DNA from: Paulinella micropora | Lineage: Eukaryota; Cercozoa; Imbricatea; Euglyphida; Paulinellidae | NCBI GenBank assembly: GCA_019918135.1 | Contig: WBZZ01005569.1 | Span: 110,168 to 174,167, forward strand | Length of the DNA stretch: 64,000 bases | Direction of reading: 5' to 3' | Part shown: positions 55,441 to 64,000 of the stretch, in pieces | Numbering within the stretch: position 1 is the first letter of the stretch | Layout of the letters: each line of letters starts with the position of its first letter | Notes under the pieces: model-generated | Told to the model about the DNA's origin: nothing | The model's input: the letters and a program-made list of their open reading frames with translations, nothing else | Databases searched by the model: none | Position numbers and translations under genes: made by a program

Positions 55441-57094
55441 TACTCACGCTTCACCGTCTGAGCTAGCAACCGCATGACTTCGTCCCTGGCCCAAAGAGGC
55501 AAAAGGATCTTGACTTGTTTGGAGGCCTGCGCGCAGTCGTCGTCGAGGCAACGCAGCCGTAAGTAAGTCGAGCCCAAGATTACCGACATGGCATTGCTCT
55601 TGTGGATATACGTGGGCAGCACCTGCTCGGCGCTGTTAGCCGCCATCGACGACATGTACGGGCACACACAAGCCCCCCTTTCGCCCTTCACGCAGATCCA
55701 GGCCAGCGGCCCTCCCTCTGCACGCTCGCCACGCTTAGCCTTGGACAGATCCAGGGAGGGACAGCGTTGGTGCAAGCGCCCCAGATACGGGGCGACCAGC
55801 CGTTCTAGGACGTGCGCAGGGCGCGACCCCCCGCGGTTTCGGACGCCAGGCGCTCGTCGCAGCGGAGCTTACCCTTTATGTCCTGACCCCACTCAACCGC
55901 CACCTCGGCTTCGCCGTCGGGCGCTGAGGAGTCCGAAGGAGCTCCCGTGCGGCTCACGACCGCACCACCGCGGCCGCCGCCGCCGCCGCCGCCGGAAGAA
56001 GACAACGACGAACCCCGCGCCAGCGTTGCCGGGGAGTACAGAATATCCAAAAAGCCCACTCATCCAACGGCGCGGCCGCCGCCGGGCTGCCGGGCACCGT
56101 CCAGCCCCTCTTGCGTTCGGGCTCGTCCGCTACCAGCGCGCGCAAGACCTCCGGCGGGTTCTGGAACGGCGCCCCCGCGAGCCCATGCCGTGTGCTGCAT
56201 CCCAACATAAAATGCCGCCAGCTTAGATCCTGCCGAAACACTCGCGTGTCTCCCCCCGCCAGCCTGCCCAGCGGGAGCAAGGGCCTGCCAGCAAACACGG
56301 GACGGCACTTCCCCGTAAAGCACAGCCCCGCACCTTGCTCGAGCTCGAGCTCGTCCTGGCGAGCTCTTTGCAAGTAACGCACGTGTAGCGCTGGGCCTTG
56401 TCCGAACATGGCAGACGCATGGGCCTCTTGACGTCGTACACTCCCAGGTCCAGCGCTTTCTGCAACGGGTTCTCCAGCAACACGCTCCGGCCGTACGAAG
56501 CTACGCACCTGTTCTGGACAGCCAGCACCAGGCGCCGCGACGTGCTCTTCTCTAGCACCAAGTCATGGTACACCAGACGAAAAGAGGCTTGTACGCGTTC
56601 TTCAGCCTGCACACCCCTGACGCATGCAACAGGCTCGCGCTGGCACGCTCCGCCCCCACCAGCTCGCTCACAAAGCCGTGCACCCTGGCTACAAAGCAAG
56701 AGCTGTCCAGCCGGACCTCGGGCCCCGGCGCCAGCGCTAGGATCTCTGGTGGCAGGCCCTGTAGCTGCCGAGCGCTAGCTCTAGGTCAATGTCCAAATAA
56801 AACCTCGTGTACTTGGGAGGCGTAATCTCGGCCAGGGCAGGCTCTGAGGCGACCCTTGGCACAGCGACAGAAGCTCGACCAGGCGTAGATAGAAACTCGG
56901 CTCGTTCGGGAACAAATATTTGCCACACGCAAAATTCGTACAGTTTATCTCGCCACCTTTGCAGTGACTTTGTAGTTCTCCGCCAGCTCGTGCAACTGCT
57001 TCACGTACACGTACTTCTCCAACACCGCCCGGGGTTCATCCTGCGCCCACTCCGGACCTTGCCAGAACCGCCCTTCCAGCTCCTCGCTCTCCAT
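55440..57094 (-). CDS. Archaeo-eukaryotic primase, PrimPol/herpesvirus UL52 type, multiple frameshifts
   Basis: About 550 codons from ATG 57094 to 55440 in at least five frame segments. Motif I is FYLDIDLELA (D-x-D) near 56.79 kb; motif II-like LEKSTSRRLVLA and motif III DLGVYDVKRPMRLPCSDKA near 56.43-56.57 kb match the D-L-G-V-Y-x-x-x-R-x-x-R-L of PrimPol. The C-terminal zinc knuckle C-x(n)-HKSN...LRLRCLDDDC (55.5-55.66 kb) matches the UL52-type zinc motif. The family makes RNA or DNA primers for replication. Segments fit together in order with overlaps of a few bases, so the gene is either decayed or carries assembly indels. Confidence 0.75.
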
Positions 57095-57104
57095 TGACGA
57101 AAGG

Positions 57105-57240
57105 GGAGGGGAGGTAAAATTTCTGGTCCCTCCCGCTCGGAGAGCAAAGGGAGAGGGAAGAGGGAAGAGAGGAAAAGGGAGGAGGGAGGGGGGGGCGGGC
57201 GGGGTGCCCCCCCGGCAGGGGGGGGGGAAGGGGAAGATAC
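57105..57240. repeat. G-rich tract between divergent genes
   Basis: GA and G runs on the plus strand between the primase start (57094, minus) and the plus-strand gene at 57276. Confidence 0.8.
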
Positions 57241-57275
57241 GTAGAAATTCAAGTGTCGGATTGTTTAAAAAAGCC

Positions 57276-58149
57276 ATGGACCGCGTCCAGGAGCAGGAGC
57301 ACAAGGCCATGCAGCAGCAGGAAACCGCGGACAGCTATGGCGCAATGTATGTATAGAGCCCCTTGCTGATTGGATACAACTCGTAGTTTGTCTGCTAAAG
57401 CAACGTCTGCAACTCAGCACCACCTACCCCAAGCTAAAGCCTTTTTTGCTGGGCCGGCGGCCGAGACGGGTGCCATGGTGCACTACTTTGGAGTCGAGCC
57501 CTTTGCCTTGGTGGAGGCAAGCTATCTGCCAGCCTAAAGGCTAACCGCTGCTCGAGCTCTGGCAACAAGACCGCGGCGAAAGCCTTGGTGCTAGGCGCGG
57601 ACGGAGGCAGATTTGTGCAGCCGCGCCCCTCCATCCGCTCACAGGAAGAGGCGTACGACGGCGGCAACATAAGTCTAAGCGGGCTGGCATAGACTTGAAT
57701 GCCTTGCTGGAACCAAAACCCAAGACCACGGCGCTGCCCCAAAAAGGTGCGCGGACTAAGCGCAAAGGCTCGGCCAAGCAAGGGGCCACGGACCCGCTGC
57801 GCACGCTAACTCCGCTCCTAGACCAATGGGTGCCTGAGTTCCAAGATGCACTCTCTCATCAAGAGCCAACCTCTCTTGCGAGCAACGCTTGTGCGCGAGT
57901 TTGAAAAAACACCACCTGACCCTCAGCTTTGATTCTGAGACCAGGAGTTGTTACTCGGCCACAGCGAGCCGCGGCACACAGGATACAGCCGGCGCGCCTC
58001 CCGTGCGCGCCTACGTTGTGCAAGACATGCCCTTGCCGCACCGCGCCTGGGTCTGCACGCACCCGCACGCACAAGAACCGCAACACGCCAACCACGGCTC
58101 ACACAAAAAGCAGCACTTGCTAGTCATGAGGCTCAGCTTCCGTGCCTAG
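57276..58149 (+). pseudogene. Unknown gene, heavily frameshifted
   Basis: ATG 57276 opens MDRVQEQEHKAMQQQE, which stops after 27 codons. Coding character then continues in alternate frames: NKTAAKALVLGADGGRFVQP (about 57570), LNALLEPKPKTTALPQKGAR (57700-57900) and SFDSETRSCYSATASRGTQD to LVMRLSFRA with a TAG near 58149. The total would be about 285 residues. It is divergent from the primase gene. No family recognised; the gene is certainly disrupted as read. Confidence 0.45.
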
Positions 58150-58252
58150 CTCTCACGACACTCTAATCCTGGTTTGGTTTTTCTGTTATTATTAAAAAAC
58201 AAAATTTAATTGTACAGAAATAACAAAAATAATGGAATCTCAAGCAAGAAGT

Positions 58253-59018
58253 TCAGAGCGGCCTGACGCTCAGCCAGTCGTAAAAGGTGTTGGAGGCGTG
58301 GATGCAAGCGCCGCCAGCTCCGATAAGGGCAAGGCGCGGGGACGTGCTGTCAAAAACCCACTGGTTTGCAGTGTCGACGCCATAGGCCCGCCCGCCATAC
58401 ACCAGAATGCCGAGCGCCGCAGTCCCGTCGCGCAGCCAGCGAGTGCCGCGCCTGGCTACCGGTTGGCGCGAGACCTTCGCCAAGGAATGTCCTTTCTCCT
58501 CGAGCCAGTCCAGGTACTCGAAGAAGACGGAGTAGCAATCGACATGCTTTTTAAAGTCCGACCTGAGCTTGGCGGCGTAGCGCCGAGGGGCGTTGCAAAG
58601 GTTGAACAAGGCAAACGCCCAACAAACGTGTGTTTTGGGGCGCCGGAAGCGCTGTAACACGCCGGTGCCCGGCGCCGGGCTTGGACTCATGCGCTCCTCC
58701 ATTACTGCGCGACGCTTTGCGGGCCTCTCGTCGGCGGGTGCCGCGGCGGCGGGGCGCCTCTTCGTCGCTGTCGGGAGGTGCGTCGTCGTCTCCGTCTTTG
58801 TCGTCGTCGTCGTCGTCGACGGCGGCTGCTGCCGAGACGTACCCTGTGTAGACCGGCGCGCCTGCTGCGCTGGCTACACAGATGGACGCTTCCGAGGCAA
58901 CAGGTAGTTCGGGCAGGGGGGCAGGCTCGAACAAAAACGAGTCTGTGTCGTAGTCGTCGTCGGAGCCATGAGCTCCGCGCAACGCTTCACCCACTGGCAG
59001 GACGCAGCAGCTAGCCAT
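58253..59018 (-). CDS. Unknown protein with acidic N terminus and CWAF motif, one frame change
   Basis: First frame from 59018 has Asp runs (VDDDDDDKDGDDD) and ends its coding sense near 58690, where the second frame takes over (GVLQRFRRPKTHVCWAFALF) to a TGA at 58253. About 255 residues in all. CWAFALFNLC recalls the active-site Cys region of papain-like proteases (C-W-A-F), but I do not find the required His/Asn context, so the resemblance may be chance. Divergent from the kelch gene across the paired GnCGCn palindromes. Confidence 0.5.
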
Positions 59019-59115
59019 TGCGCGTCGTCACAACATACACAGAGACACACACACACACCTGTTTTGTGCTTCTCTGCCGCTTGGCACCACACACAAAGCC
59101 CCCGAATGAACATTT

Positions 59116-59223
59116 GGGGGGGGGGGCGCCCCCCCCCCCACCACCACCACCTCCCTCCGCTCTTATATTGCCATACTAGGCCGGCCCCGCGGACGTAGGG
59201 GGGGGGGGGGGGCGCCCCCCCCC
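59116..59223. repeat. Pair of GnCGCn palindromes
   Basis: Perfect 24-bp palindrome at 59116-59139 and 20-bp palindrome at 59204-59223 inside a longer G15 run, centres 86 bp apart. As at 2581-2659, the pair lies between divergent genes. Confidence 0.9.
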
Positions 59224-59312
59224 TCCCCCCTTCGTGCCTCTCGCACAACTCTTTAGCGCGTCGCAGGCGCCACCACAAAAACTTGCAGTGCCTCGCAGAC
59301 AAGCCAAAGCAA

Positions 59313-60127
59313 ATGTCGAAGCACCCAGCCGTCTTCATGTTTGGTGGTTTGGGCGCGCCGGATGCCTCGGCCGAAATGTTTGTCAACAAGAACTGGCAAG
59401 CTGTTGCAACGAGCCCGCCAGAAGCCCACTACGGTCAGCTCGCCCTCGTGCTGAACAACCGCTTGTTTGCCATCGGTGGGCGAAAAGCGCGACCACTTCA
59501 GGAGGCTCCGAACCGTGCAGCAGTACGACCCGCTCCAAGACAGCTGGGAAACCAAGGCCAGCCTGCCAGAAGAATACGAGGAAATCACCGGCATGGTGTA
59601 CGACAAAGGCTGTATGTGCTGTTGACCGACTGCAAGATGAACAGTTCACTGCTAGTCTACGACCACCAAGGCAAAACGAGTGGAGAAAGCTCCGCCCCCT
59701 CGCGCCAGCCGCTTCCAGGCCCGGCTTACCGCTTTCGGCGACCGCCTCTGCTAGTCGGAGGTCACAACGACAACCGTAGCCTACGCCAAGTCGAACAATA
59801 TGACCCCAGCCAAAATACGTGGTCGTCGGCTCCCAAGCTATGCACAGCTCGTCACGACTTTGCGACCGCGATCTTCGAAGGACGTTTGTACGCTATCGGA
59901 GGCACCAATTTCGACCCAGACAGCGAACTGGAGCTTGCCGAGTGGAATATTACGATTCGAAGGCGCGCAGCTGGCGGTTCGTAGGTTCTCTGAAGACCCC
60001 GCGTTCGGGCGCTTCGGCTTTTGTATTTCAGGACACGTTGTACGTAGCGGGCGGCACAAGTGATTTCGGACAGACTGCGCTGGCTTCGGTCGAGCGCTTT
60101 TGCAAAGCCAGCGGGGGTATTGGCTAA
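59313..60127 (+). CDS. Kelch-repeat protein, frameshifted
   Basis: From ATG 59313 (MSKHPAVFMFGGLGA) four or five kelch blades can be read across changing frames: NRLFAIGG; then, in another frame, VQQYDPLQDSWETKASLPEE; LLVGGHNDNRSLRQVEQYDP with NTWSSAPKLCTARHDFATAI; GRLYAIGG; and DTLYVAGGTS. The GG and Y-D-P...W spacing defines kelch. The gene ends at TAA 60125-60127. Breaks lie near 59.48, 59.6 and 59.95 kb. There is no BTB domain in front. Kelch propellers often present substrates to Cullin-3 ligases; without BTB this is only a possibility. Confidence 0.7.
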
Positions 60128-60213
60128 AGACTACAGATATGCAGCACCCCGTCTAGAAGCGTGCGGTGCAGTGTTAGTGCCGCGCCCTGCCAAGCGCAAG
60201 CTTGTACAATTAG

Positions 60214-60219
60214 AATAAA
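60214..60219 (+). promoter_or_regulatory. Polyadenylation signal AATAAA
   Basis: AATAAA about 90 bp past the kelch gene stop. Confidence 0.45.
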
Positions 60220-60269
60220 CAAGAAATTAATTTTCCGGAGAGAGAGCTTCTGTTTACAAAGTTTTAATT

Positions 60270-61354
60270 AAAAATCAACCTCCAACTCGTAACAGAGGCC
60301 AAGTTCCAGCCGGCTTTAACACCCAGATTGCACTGCGCACTCTACTTCATCAGACCCTGGCACGCGCGGCTCTACCCACGTCAGTTCGGGTAGCCGATTT
60401 ATGTTGGCACCCACTCGGAACGACCCCTTTATGACATAACTGTTATCGGCTCTGGTGGAGGGAACTTAGAGTCTTTTTCTATAGGTAGGAGGTTGACTGT
60501 AAACTGGCGGCCAGCTGCGTTTGCAGAAAACGATTTTTGAATATACTTTGCCAGCGTTCTCCAAATCCTGTCGTCAGCAGGTGAGTTGTCCATGCTTCTC
60601 AATCTAAATATCATGGCTTGACAAAAATGTCACCCGCCCGGCCTGCCATGCAAAATTGCGGGACGACGAGATGCATCTCAGAGACCACGGATCGTTCTGC
60701 GTGTAACCACGTAGGCCAGGGGAGATACCTCTGTGCCCTACCCTTCTTCACTGGTAACTCCAGCTTTTTTATGTCAGCAGAGTACTCCCCTTTGGAATGC
60801 ACATGTTGACCGTAAGCTCGATTGGTCCGTCTTGTGCAGGCCCCTTTCAATGGTCATTGTATCCAGTCCGCATTGTCAATCGTTTCTTTATGAGACTTCC
60901 ATGCGTCTGGCGGTTTCCCGTGGGCAAAAGACTGGGTCAGCACTGCACTTACGCGCACTCCGCAGCGCTTAGCTTCATCATCTCTTAGCGTAGGTCGTAA
61001 TTGGAGTGTTTCTGAGTATTCCATGCCACTTTTCTGCTGAAAGCCGAACAATCCGCGAAGATCTCGACAACCTAGCCACACCAGGCGACTAGGGTATTGA
61101 TGTTTTTCCCAGCAGTATAAACCCTTAATTACTGGTCTCACCGTATCCCCTGGTGACCAATATTCACTTTGGTAGGTACCCAAAGCCAGCTCTTTGTGCC
61201 CATCGGCATTTTTTTGAAGGACGTAATAAACTGCATCAGTATCCTCGTTCGAGACGGTTCGGGGAGATTGGGCGTAGAGTTCAGTGTTCTGCCAGTCGGA
61301 CCCCACGACTTGATACAATTCGACTGTGAGGTTATAAAAGTCGCACTGTGACAT
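60270..61354 (-). pseudogene. Unknown protein with in-frame stop and frame changes
   Basis: ATG 61354 (MSQCDFYNLTVELYQVVGSD) reads 166 codons to an in-frame TGA at 60854-60856 (CAA-TGA-CCA), continues in the same frame to 60611 (KKLELPVKKGRAQRYLPWPT), then in a second frame (ANAAGRQFTVNLLPIEKD) and a third (NINRLPELTWVEPRVPGSDE) to about 60300. Together about 350 residues. No family recognised. The 80 bp upstream of its start are repeated upstream of another minus-strand gene at 63935. Confidence 0.5.
60854..60856 (-). other. In-frame TGA within an otherwise open gene
   Basis: CAA-TGA-CCA, with a C after the stop as in leaky readthrough contexts. Coding character is present on both sides in the same frame. 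Confidence 0.65.
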
Positions 61355-61357
61355 GGG

Positions 61358-61440
61358 TAAGCCTTTTGTAAACTTCTCTCCCCCCTTTTTATATCTTTTA
61401 TATATATAAGCCAACGAAGGAAGAAGCTTTAGCTCTCATT
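61358..61440 (-). promoter_or_regulatory. Duplicated upstream region, copy A
   Basis: Shares AGCCTTTTGTAAAC, an AT-rich TATA-like stretch and CCAACGAAGGAAGAAGCT with 63938-64000. Each copy ends exactly at the ATG of a minus-strand gene (61354 and 63935), so it is probably promoter and 5' leader. Confidence 0.6.
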
Positions 61441-61815
61441 TTGAAGATGCTACGGGCGGGGAGGGGGGGGCGAGGGCGCGCGGGGCGGCTGGGCGGCTGC
61501 CTCCCAGGCAAAAAGTGTATTTATATTCTGTTGTAAATAAAACACACCGAGCTGGTTTCCAGGGTTTTTCCATGGTGAGGGAGGAATATCCATCGGCGTC
61601 TGGCGATGTCGCCTGCTTGATGATGAAATCGACCTGGCAGCCAAAGTGCTAATTCAAATGTCATTTTGCTTGTTGGGGTGGAAAATGTCCCAACATGTGG
61701 AGCATCCAGTTGCCCCGGCAAGTAATAGTAATCTCTGAAAATATTACGCAGAAGCTGCCTGCCAAACCTAAATACAAAGCATCGGTGTTTTGTAAGGGTT
61801 CCACGCCGCGACCCG

Positions 61816-61897
61816 CCGGGAGGGGCAAGAATCGTGTCTATAAAAAAGAGAGAGAGACTAATTTAATAAAACCAGACAAAATCCTTTTGGCTAGCCT
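61816..61897. repeat. Dispersed repeat B, copy 1
   Basis: About 80 bp nearly identical to 63588-63664: CAAGAATCGTGTCTATAAAA, then ACTAATTTAATAAAACCAGA and TTTTGGCTAGCC. Contains AATAAA and TATAAAA. Same orientation in both copies. Confidence 0.85.
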
Positions 61898-61961
61898 CCT
61901 GCAAGAAAACCCTTTGACATAACTACACACTCCCAAGTGGCAGTGCAGTCAAGTGTATCGG

Positions 61962-62180
61962 CACCCCCCCCCCCTCCCTCTCCTCCATTCTTTCCCCGCT
62001 CTTTCCTCCCCCGTCCTCCTTCCGGAACCCCGAAAACACGAGGGCGAACGAAAGAGAGGAGGGCTGGGGGGGGGCGCGCCACCCCCGTCATTTCTCCTGT
62101 TCTTCCTTTCCCCATGTCCTGAATGGGGAGCACCCTTCTCCCTAATTTACCAACACCCCCCCCTGCCATTCCCATTTTTT
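61962..62180. repeat. C/G-rich tract upstream of the EsV-1-7-like gene
   Basis: C runs and a GGGGGGGGCGCGCC block upstream of the plus-strand gene at 62228. Confidence 0.7.
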
Positions 62181-62227
62181 TGGATTCCCTCCCTCTAAAC
62201 TTTGACAATAACGAAGCAGAGGACGCC

Positions 62228-63324
62228 ATGGCCCTTCTGCCATCAGGCGCACGATTACGCTTGCAAGCAGGAGGCAAGCTGAGCGTGTCACAGCCGCAAC
62301 CGAGCGCCACTGCACCGGGGCAGGTATTTACTCATTCACAAGGCGGGCGGGACTACCAATTGCGTGTAAGTGCAGGTGGTGCCCTTTTCAGTCGAGCGAG
62401 CAAACCGCCGAACGACTGGACCTACTGGAACTTTGCATGCTCTAGTTGTTGGCAAGAAGAGATTATTATCTGTGCAGGCAAACACTGGACAGAAGAAGGA
62501 CAGCAACGGTTCAAGCTCTGTGCGAAGCATGCTCAAGCTCTTGGCTGCTTTAAAGGACAGAGCCTCTGCGAGGACTGTCCAGCTAGCAGTAAGAAAGAGG
62601 CCTCGTTTGCAGATGAGCAAGGCCGAAGCAAAAGGTTGTGCAGCGTTCATGCGCGACTTAGGGGATGCTACGAGGTGCTAAATCCTTGTGAAGCCTGCCC
62701 TGCTGAGGCAAAGAAGCAAGCTAGCTTTCCAGATGAACAAGGGCGGGCAAACAAACTGTGCAGCGTTCATGCAAGAGAGATTGGGTATCACAAGTGCGAA
62801 ATCCTTGCAAAGTGTGCCCTGCCGAGTCGAAGAAAGAAGCTCACTTTACCGACGAAAGCGGGCGCGCCAGAAAGCTCTGCAGCGAGCATGCACGAGCTCT
62901 CGAATGCCACGAGGTGCTTAACGCTTGCGAGACACACGAGGACTGCCCAGCTAGTAGTAAGAAGGAGGCCTCCTTTCCAGATGAGTGTGGGCGCCCCAAA
63001 AAGCTCTGCAGCGAGCATGCGAGGCTCAGAGGGTGCCACCGGGTGCTTAGGCCCTGTGAGGACTGCCCAGCTAACAGTAAGAAGGAGGCCGCCTTTCCAA
63101 ATGGGCGCGGGCGGGCCAAGAAACTCTGCAGCGAGCATGCGAGATTCAGAGGGTGCTACAAGGTGCTGAGGCCATGCGAGGACTGTCCAGCTAGCAGTAA
63201 GAAGGATGCCACCTTTCCAGATGAGCAGGGGCGTCTCAACAGGCTCTGCAGCCCGGCGAGGGACTATGAGGAAGACGACTGCTCTCAGGGCATCGAAGAA
63301 GATTACATGAACTCCAGTTTTTGA
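62228..63324 (+). CDS. EsV-1-7-like cysteine-repeat protein, one frameshift
   Basis: From ATG 62228, about 365 residues. After an N-terminal domain of roughly 75 residues come seven repeats of about 40 residues with the pattern C-x2-C-x(18-21)-C-x2-H, for example CEDCPASSKKEASF with LCSEHARLRGC. This matches the EsV-1-7 zinc-binding repeat known from Ectocarpus virus EsV-1 and the brown-algal IMMEDIATE UPRIGHT family. The frame changes in the third repeat near 62795, and the rest reads on to TGA 63324 (second to seventh repeats otherwise regular). The last repeat has lost its final His. The family acts in regulation; its biochemical role is unknown. Confidence 0.75.
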
Positions 63325-63336
63325 ACAATTCTAAAA

Positions 63337-63342
63337 AATAAA
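63337..63342 (+). promoter_or_regulatory. Polyadenylation signal AATAAA
   Basis: AATAAA 13 bp after the stop of the EsV-1-7-like gene. Confidence 0.5.
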
Positions 63343-63587
63343 AGACTCTTTGCTACCTTTTTTTTTAGCTTTTTGTACGGGCTGCGGAGCACGAAATGTT
63401 CGGAAGTGCATATTTTTGTGTGACTGCGTGGGTACTAGTAAAATAGACTGTGAACAAAGCCTAGTTCTTGGCGGAGGGGAGGGGTTTGTGCGTCGTGCAA
63501 GGGGGTGCTCCTACCCTAACCCCCCCCCCCCTCCCCGCCCGCTTGTGCGCGTGCACGTGCCGGTTTCTTCGACTTAAAAATGTCACT

Positions 63588-63664
63588 GCCGGGAGGGCAA
63601 GAATCGTGTCTATAAAAGAGAAAACTAATTTAATAAAACCAGACAAAATCTTTTTGGCTAGCCA
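63588..63664. repeat. Dispersed repeat B, copy 2
   Basis: Counterpart of 61816-61897, lying at the 3' end of the minus-strand frame that starts at 63935. Confidence 0.85.
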
Positions 63665-63935
63665 GATCCGAGGTTTAGCAAGCGTAGGCACGAACTATCA
63701 GGTAGTGTCCTGTGCCTGAGCACCAACCGTGCATCTACCTCGTAGAGACAGAAGCCAGGGTTGTAGGTAGCACAGAGCAAGCCCAGCCGTTGAGCCTTTG
63801 CCTTGACACTGGGTTCGTGTACACAATTTCTATTCCAGCGGCCGGTTTTTCTTCCGCTACCACGACTACGTCCACCACGGCGCACCTAGGATGATCGCGG
63901 GGGGCATGCCCCCCGTGCACACGGCCCACCGACAT
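63658..63935 (-). pseudogene. Short frameshifted gene, unknown
   Basis: ATG 63935 (MSVGRVHGGHAPRDHPRCAV) is open to about 63790 and coding sense continues in another frame (AQRLGLLCATYNPGFCLYEV) to a TAG at 63658. About 92 residues. It shares its upstream region with the gene at 61354 but not an obvious protein similarity. Confidence 0.4.
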
Positions 63936-63937
63936 GA

Positions 63938-64000
63938 GTAGCCTTTTGTAAACCTTTTAATATATTATATGCAACCCAACGAAGGAAGAAGCTCTCGCTC
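63938..64000 (-). promoter_or_regulatory. Duplicated upstream region, copy A'
   Basis: Counterpart of 61358-61440; directly precedes the ATG at 63935 on the minus strand and runs off the window. Confidence 0.6.

Larger units (their letters stand above)
61355..62227. other. Region without a convincing gene
   Basis: Holds the upstream repeat A (61358-61440), short minus-strand coding-like pieces (for example VDFIIKQATSPDADGYSSL near 61.6 kb), the dispersed repeat B (61816-61897) and a C-rich tract (61962-62180). A 75-codon plus-strand frame (61695-61922) ends with TNLIKPDKILLAS, which recurs at 63.6 kb. Probably remnants. Confidence 0.5.

Noticed and set aside
34321-60856. Reassigned stop codon
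   Set aside because: In-frame stops are of different types and most genes end normally with TAA, TAG and TGA.
1-64000. CRISPR array or rRNA operon
   Set aside because: No regular short direct repeats with unique spacers and no recognisable rRNA core sequence was seen; tandem repeats present are microsatellites or transposon subterminal repeats.

Overview
The window looks like part of a large, eukaryote-infecting double-stranded DNA virus genome, or a decaying integrated copy of one, carrying two big mobile elements. The virus-like genes are GC-rich, mostly intronless, tightly packed and on both strands. They include an archaeo-eukaryotic primase of the PrimPol/herpesvirus UL52 type, an RPB10-like RNA polymerase subunit, an SNF2-type helicase, a Ser/Thr kinase, two very large secreted or membrane glycoproteins, and a ubiquitin-themed accessory set (F-box-like, leucine-rich-repeat, kelch-repeat and ubiquitin-specific-protease-like genes). 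An EsV-1-7-type cysteine-repeat protein is typical of stramenopiles and their viruses, so a protist (possibly stramenopile) host is my guess. No capsid, terminase, packaging ATPase or DNA polymerase gene is visible, so the virus class (nucleocytovirus, mirusvirus or other) stays open.

Layout. 1-13 kb: accessory genes (LRR protein, unknown protein plus USP-like protease, F-box-like protein, macro-domain protein). 13-21 kb: one very long minus-strand gene for a HYR-repeat type I membrane protein, in several frames. 21.2-22.2 kb: kinase. 22,343-31,145: an AT-richer 8.8-kb DNA transposon with ~215-bp terminal inverted repeats and a 9-bp flanking direct repeat, carrying an intact transposase-like gene (DUF7869-like core plus SAP domain) and a Lys-rich, chromo-like gene. 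31.2-33.9 kb: unknown acidic protein and a Cys-pair/Ser-rich protein. 34-39 kb: second large glycoprotein gene, with in-frame stops. 39.3-43.0 kb: unknown protein and SNF2 helicase. 43,426-54,474: an 11-kb non-LTR retroelement (minus strand) flanked by an exact 108-bp target-site duplication and splitting a virus-like gene. 55-64 kb: RPB10, primase, several broken genes, a kelch protein and the EsV-1-7 repeat protein.

Nearly every gene in 55-61 kb is frameshifted, and three in-frame stops occur in otherwise open genes, whereas the macro, SNF2, kinase and transposase genes are intact. This fits decay of an endogenized element, assembly error at homopolymers, or both. Intergenic regions hold long G/C homopolymer tracts, usually just upstream of gene starts, and two loci carry paired perfect GnCGCn palindromes. 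I see no rRNA or CRISPR array; tRNAs were not searched exhaustively.
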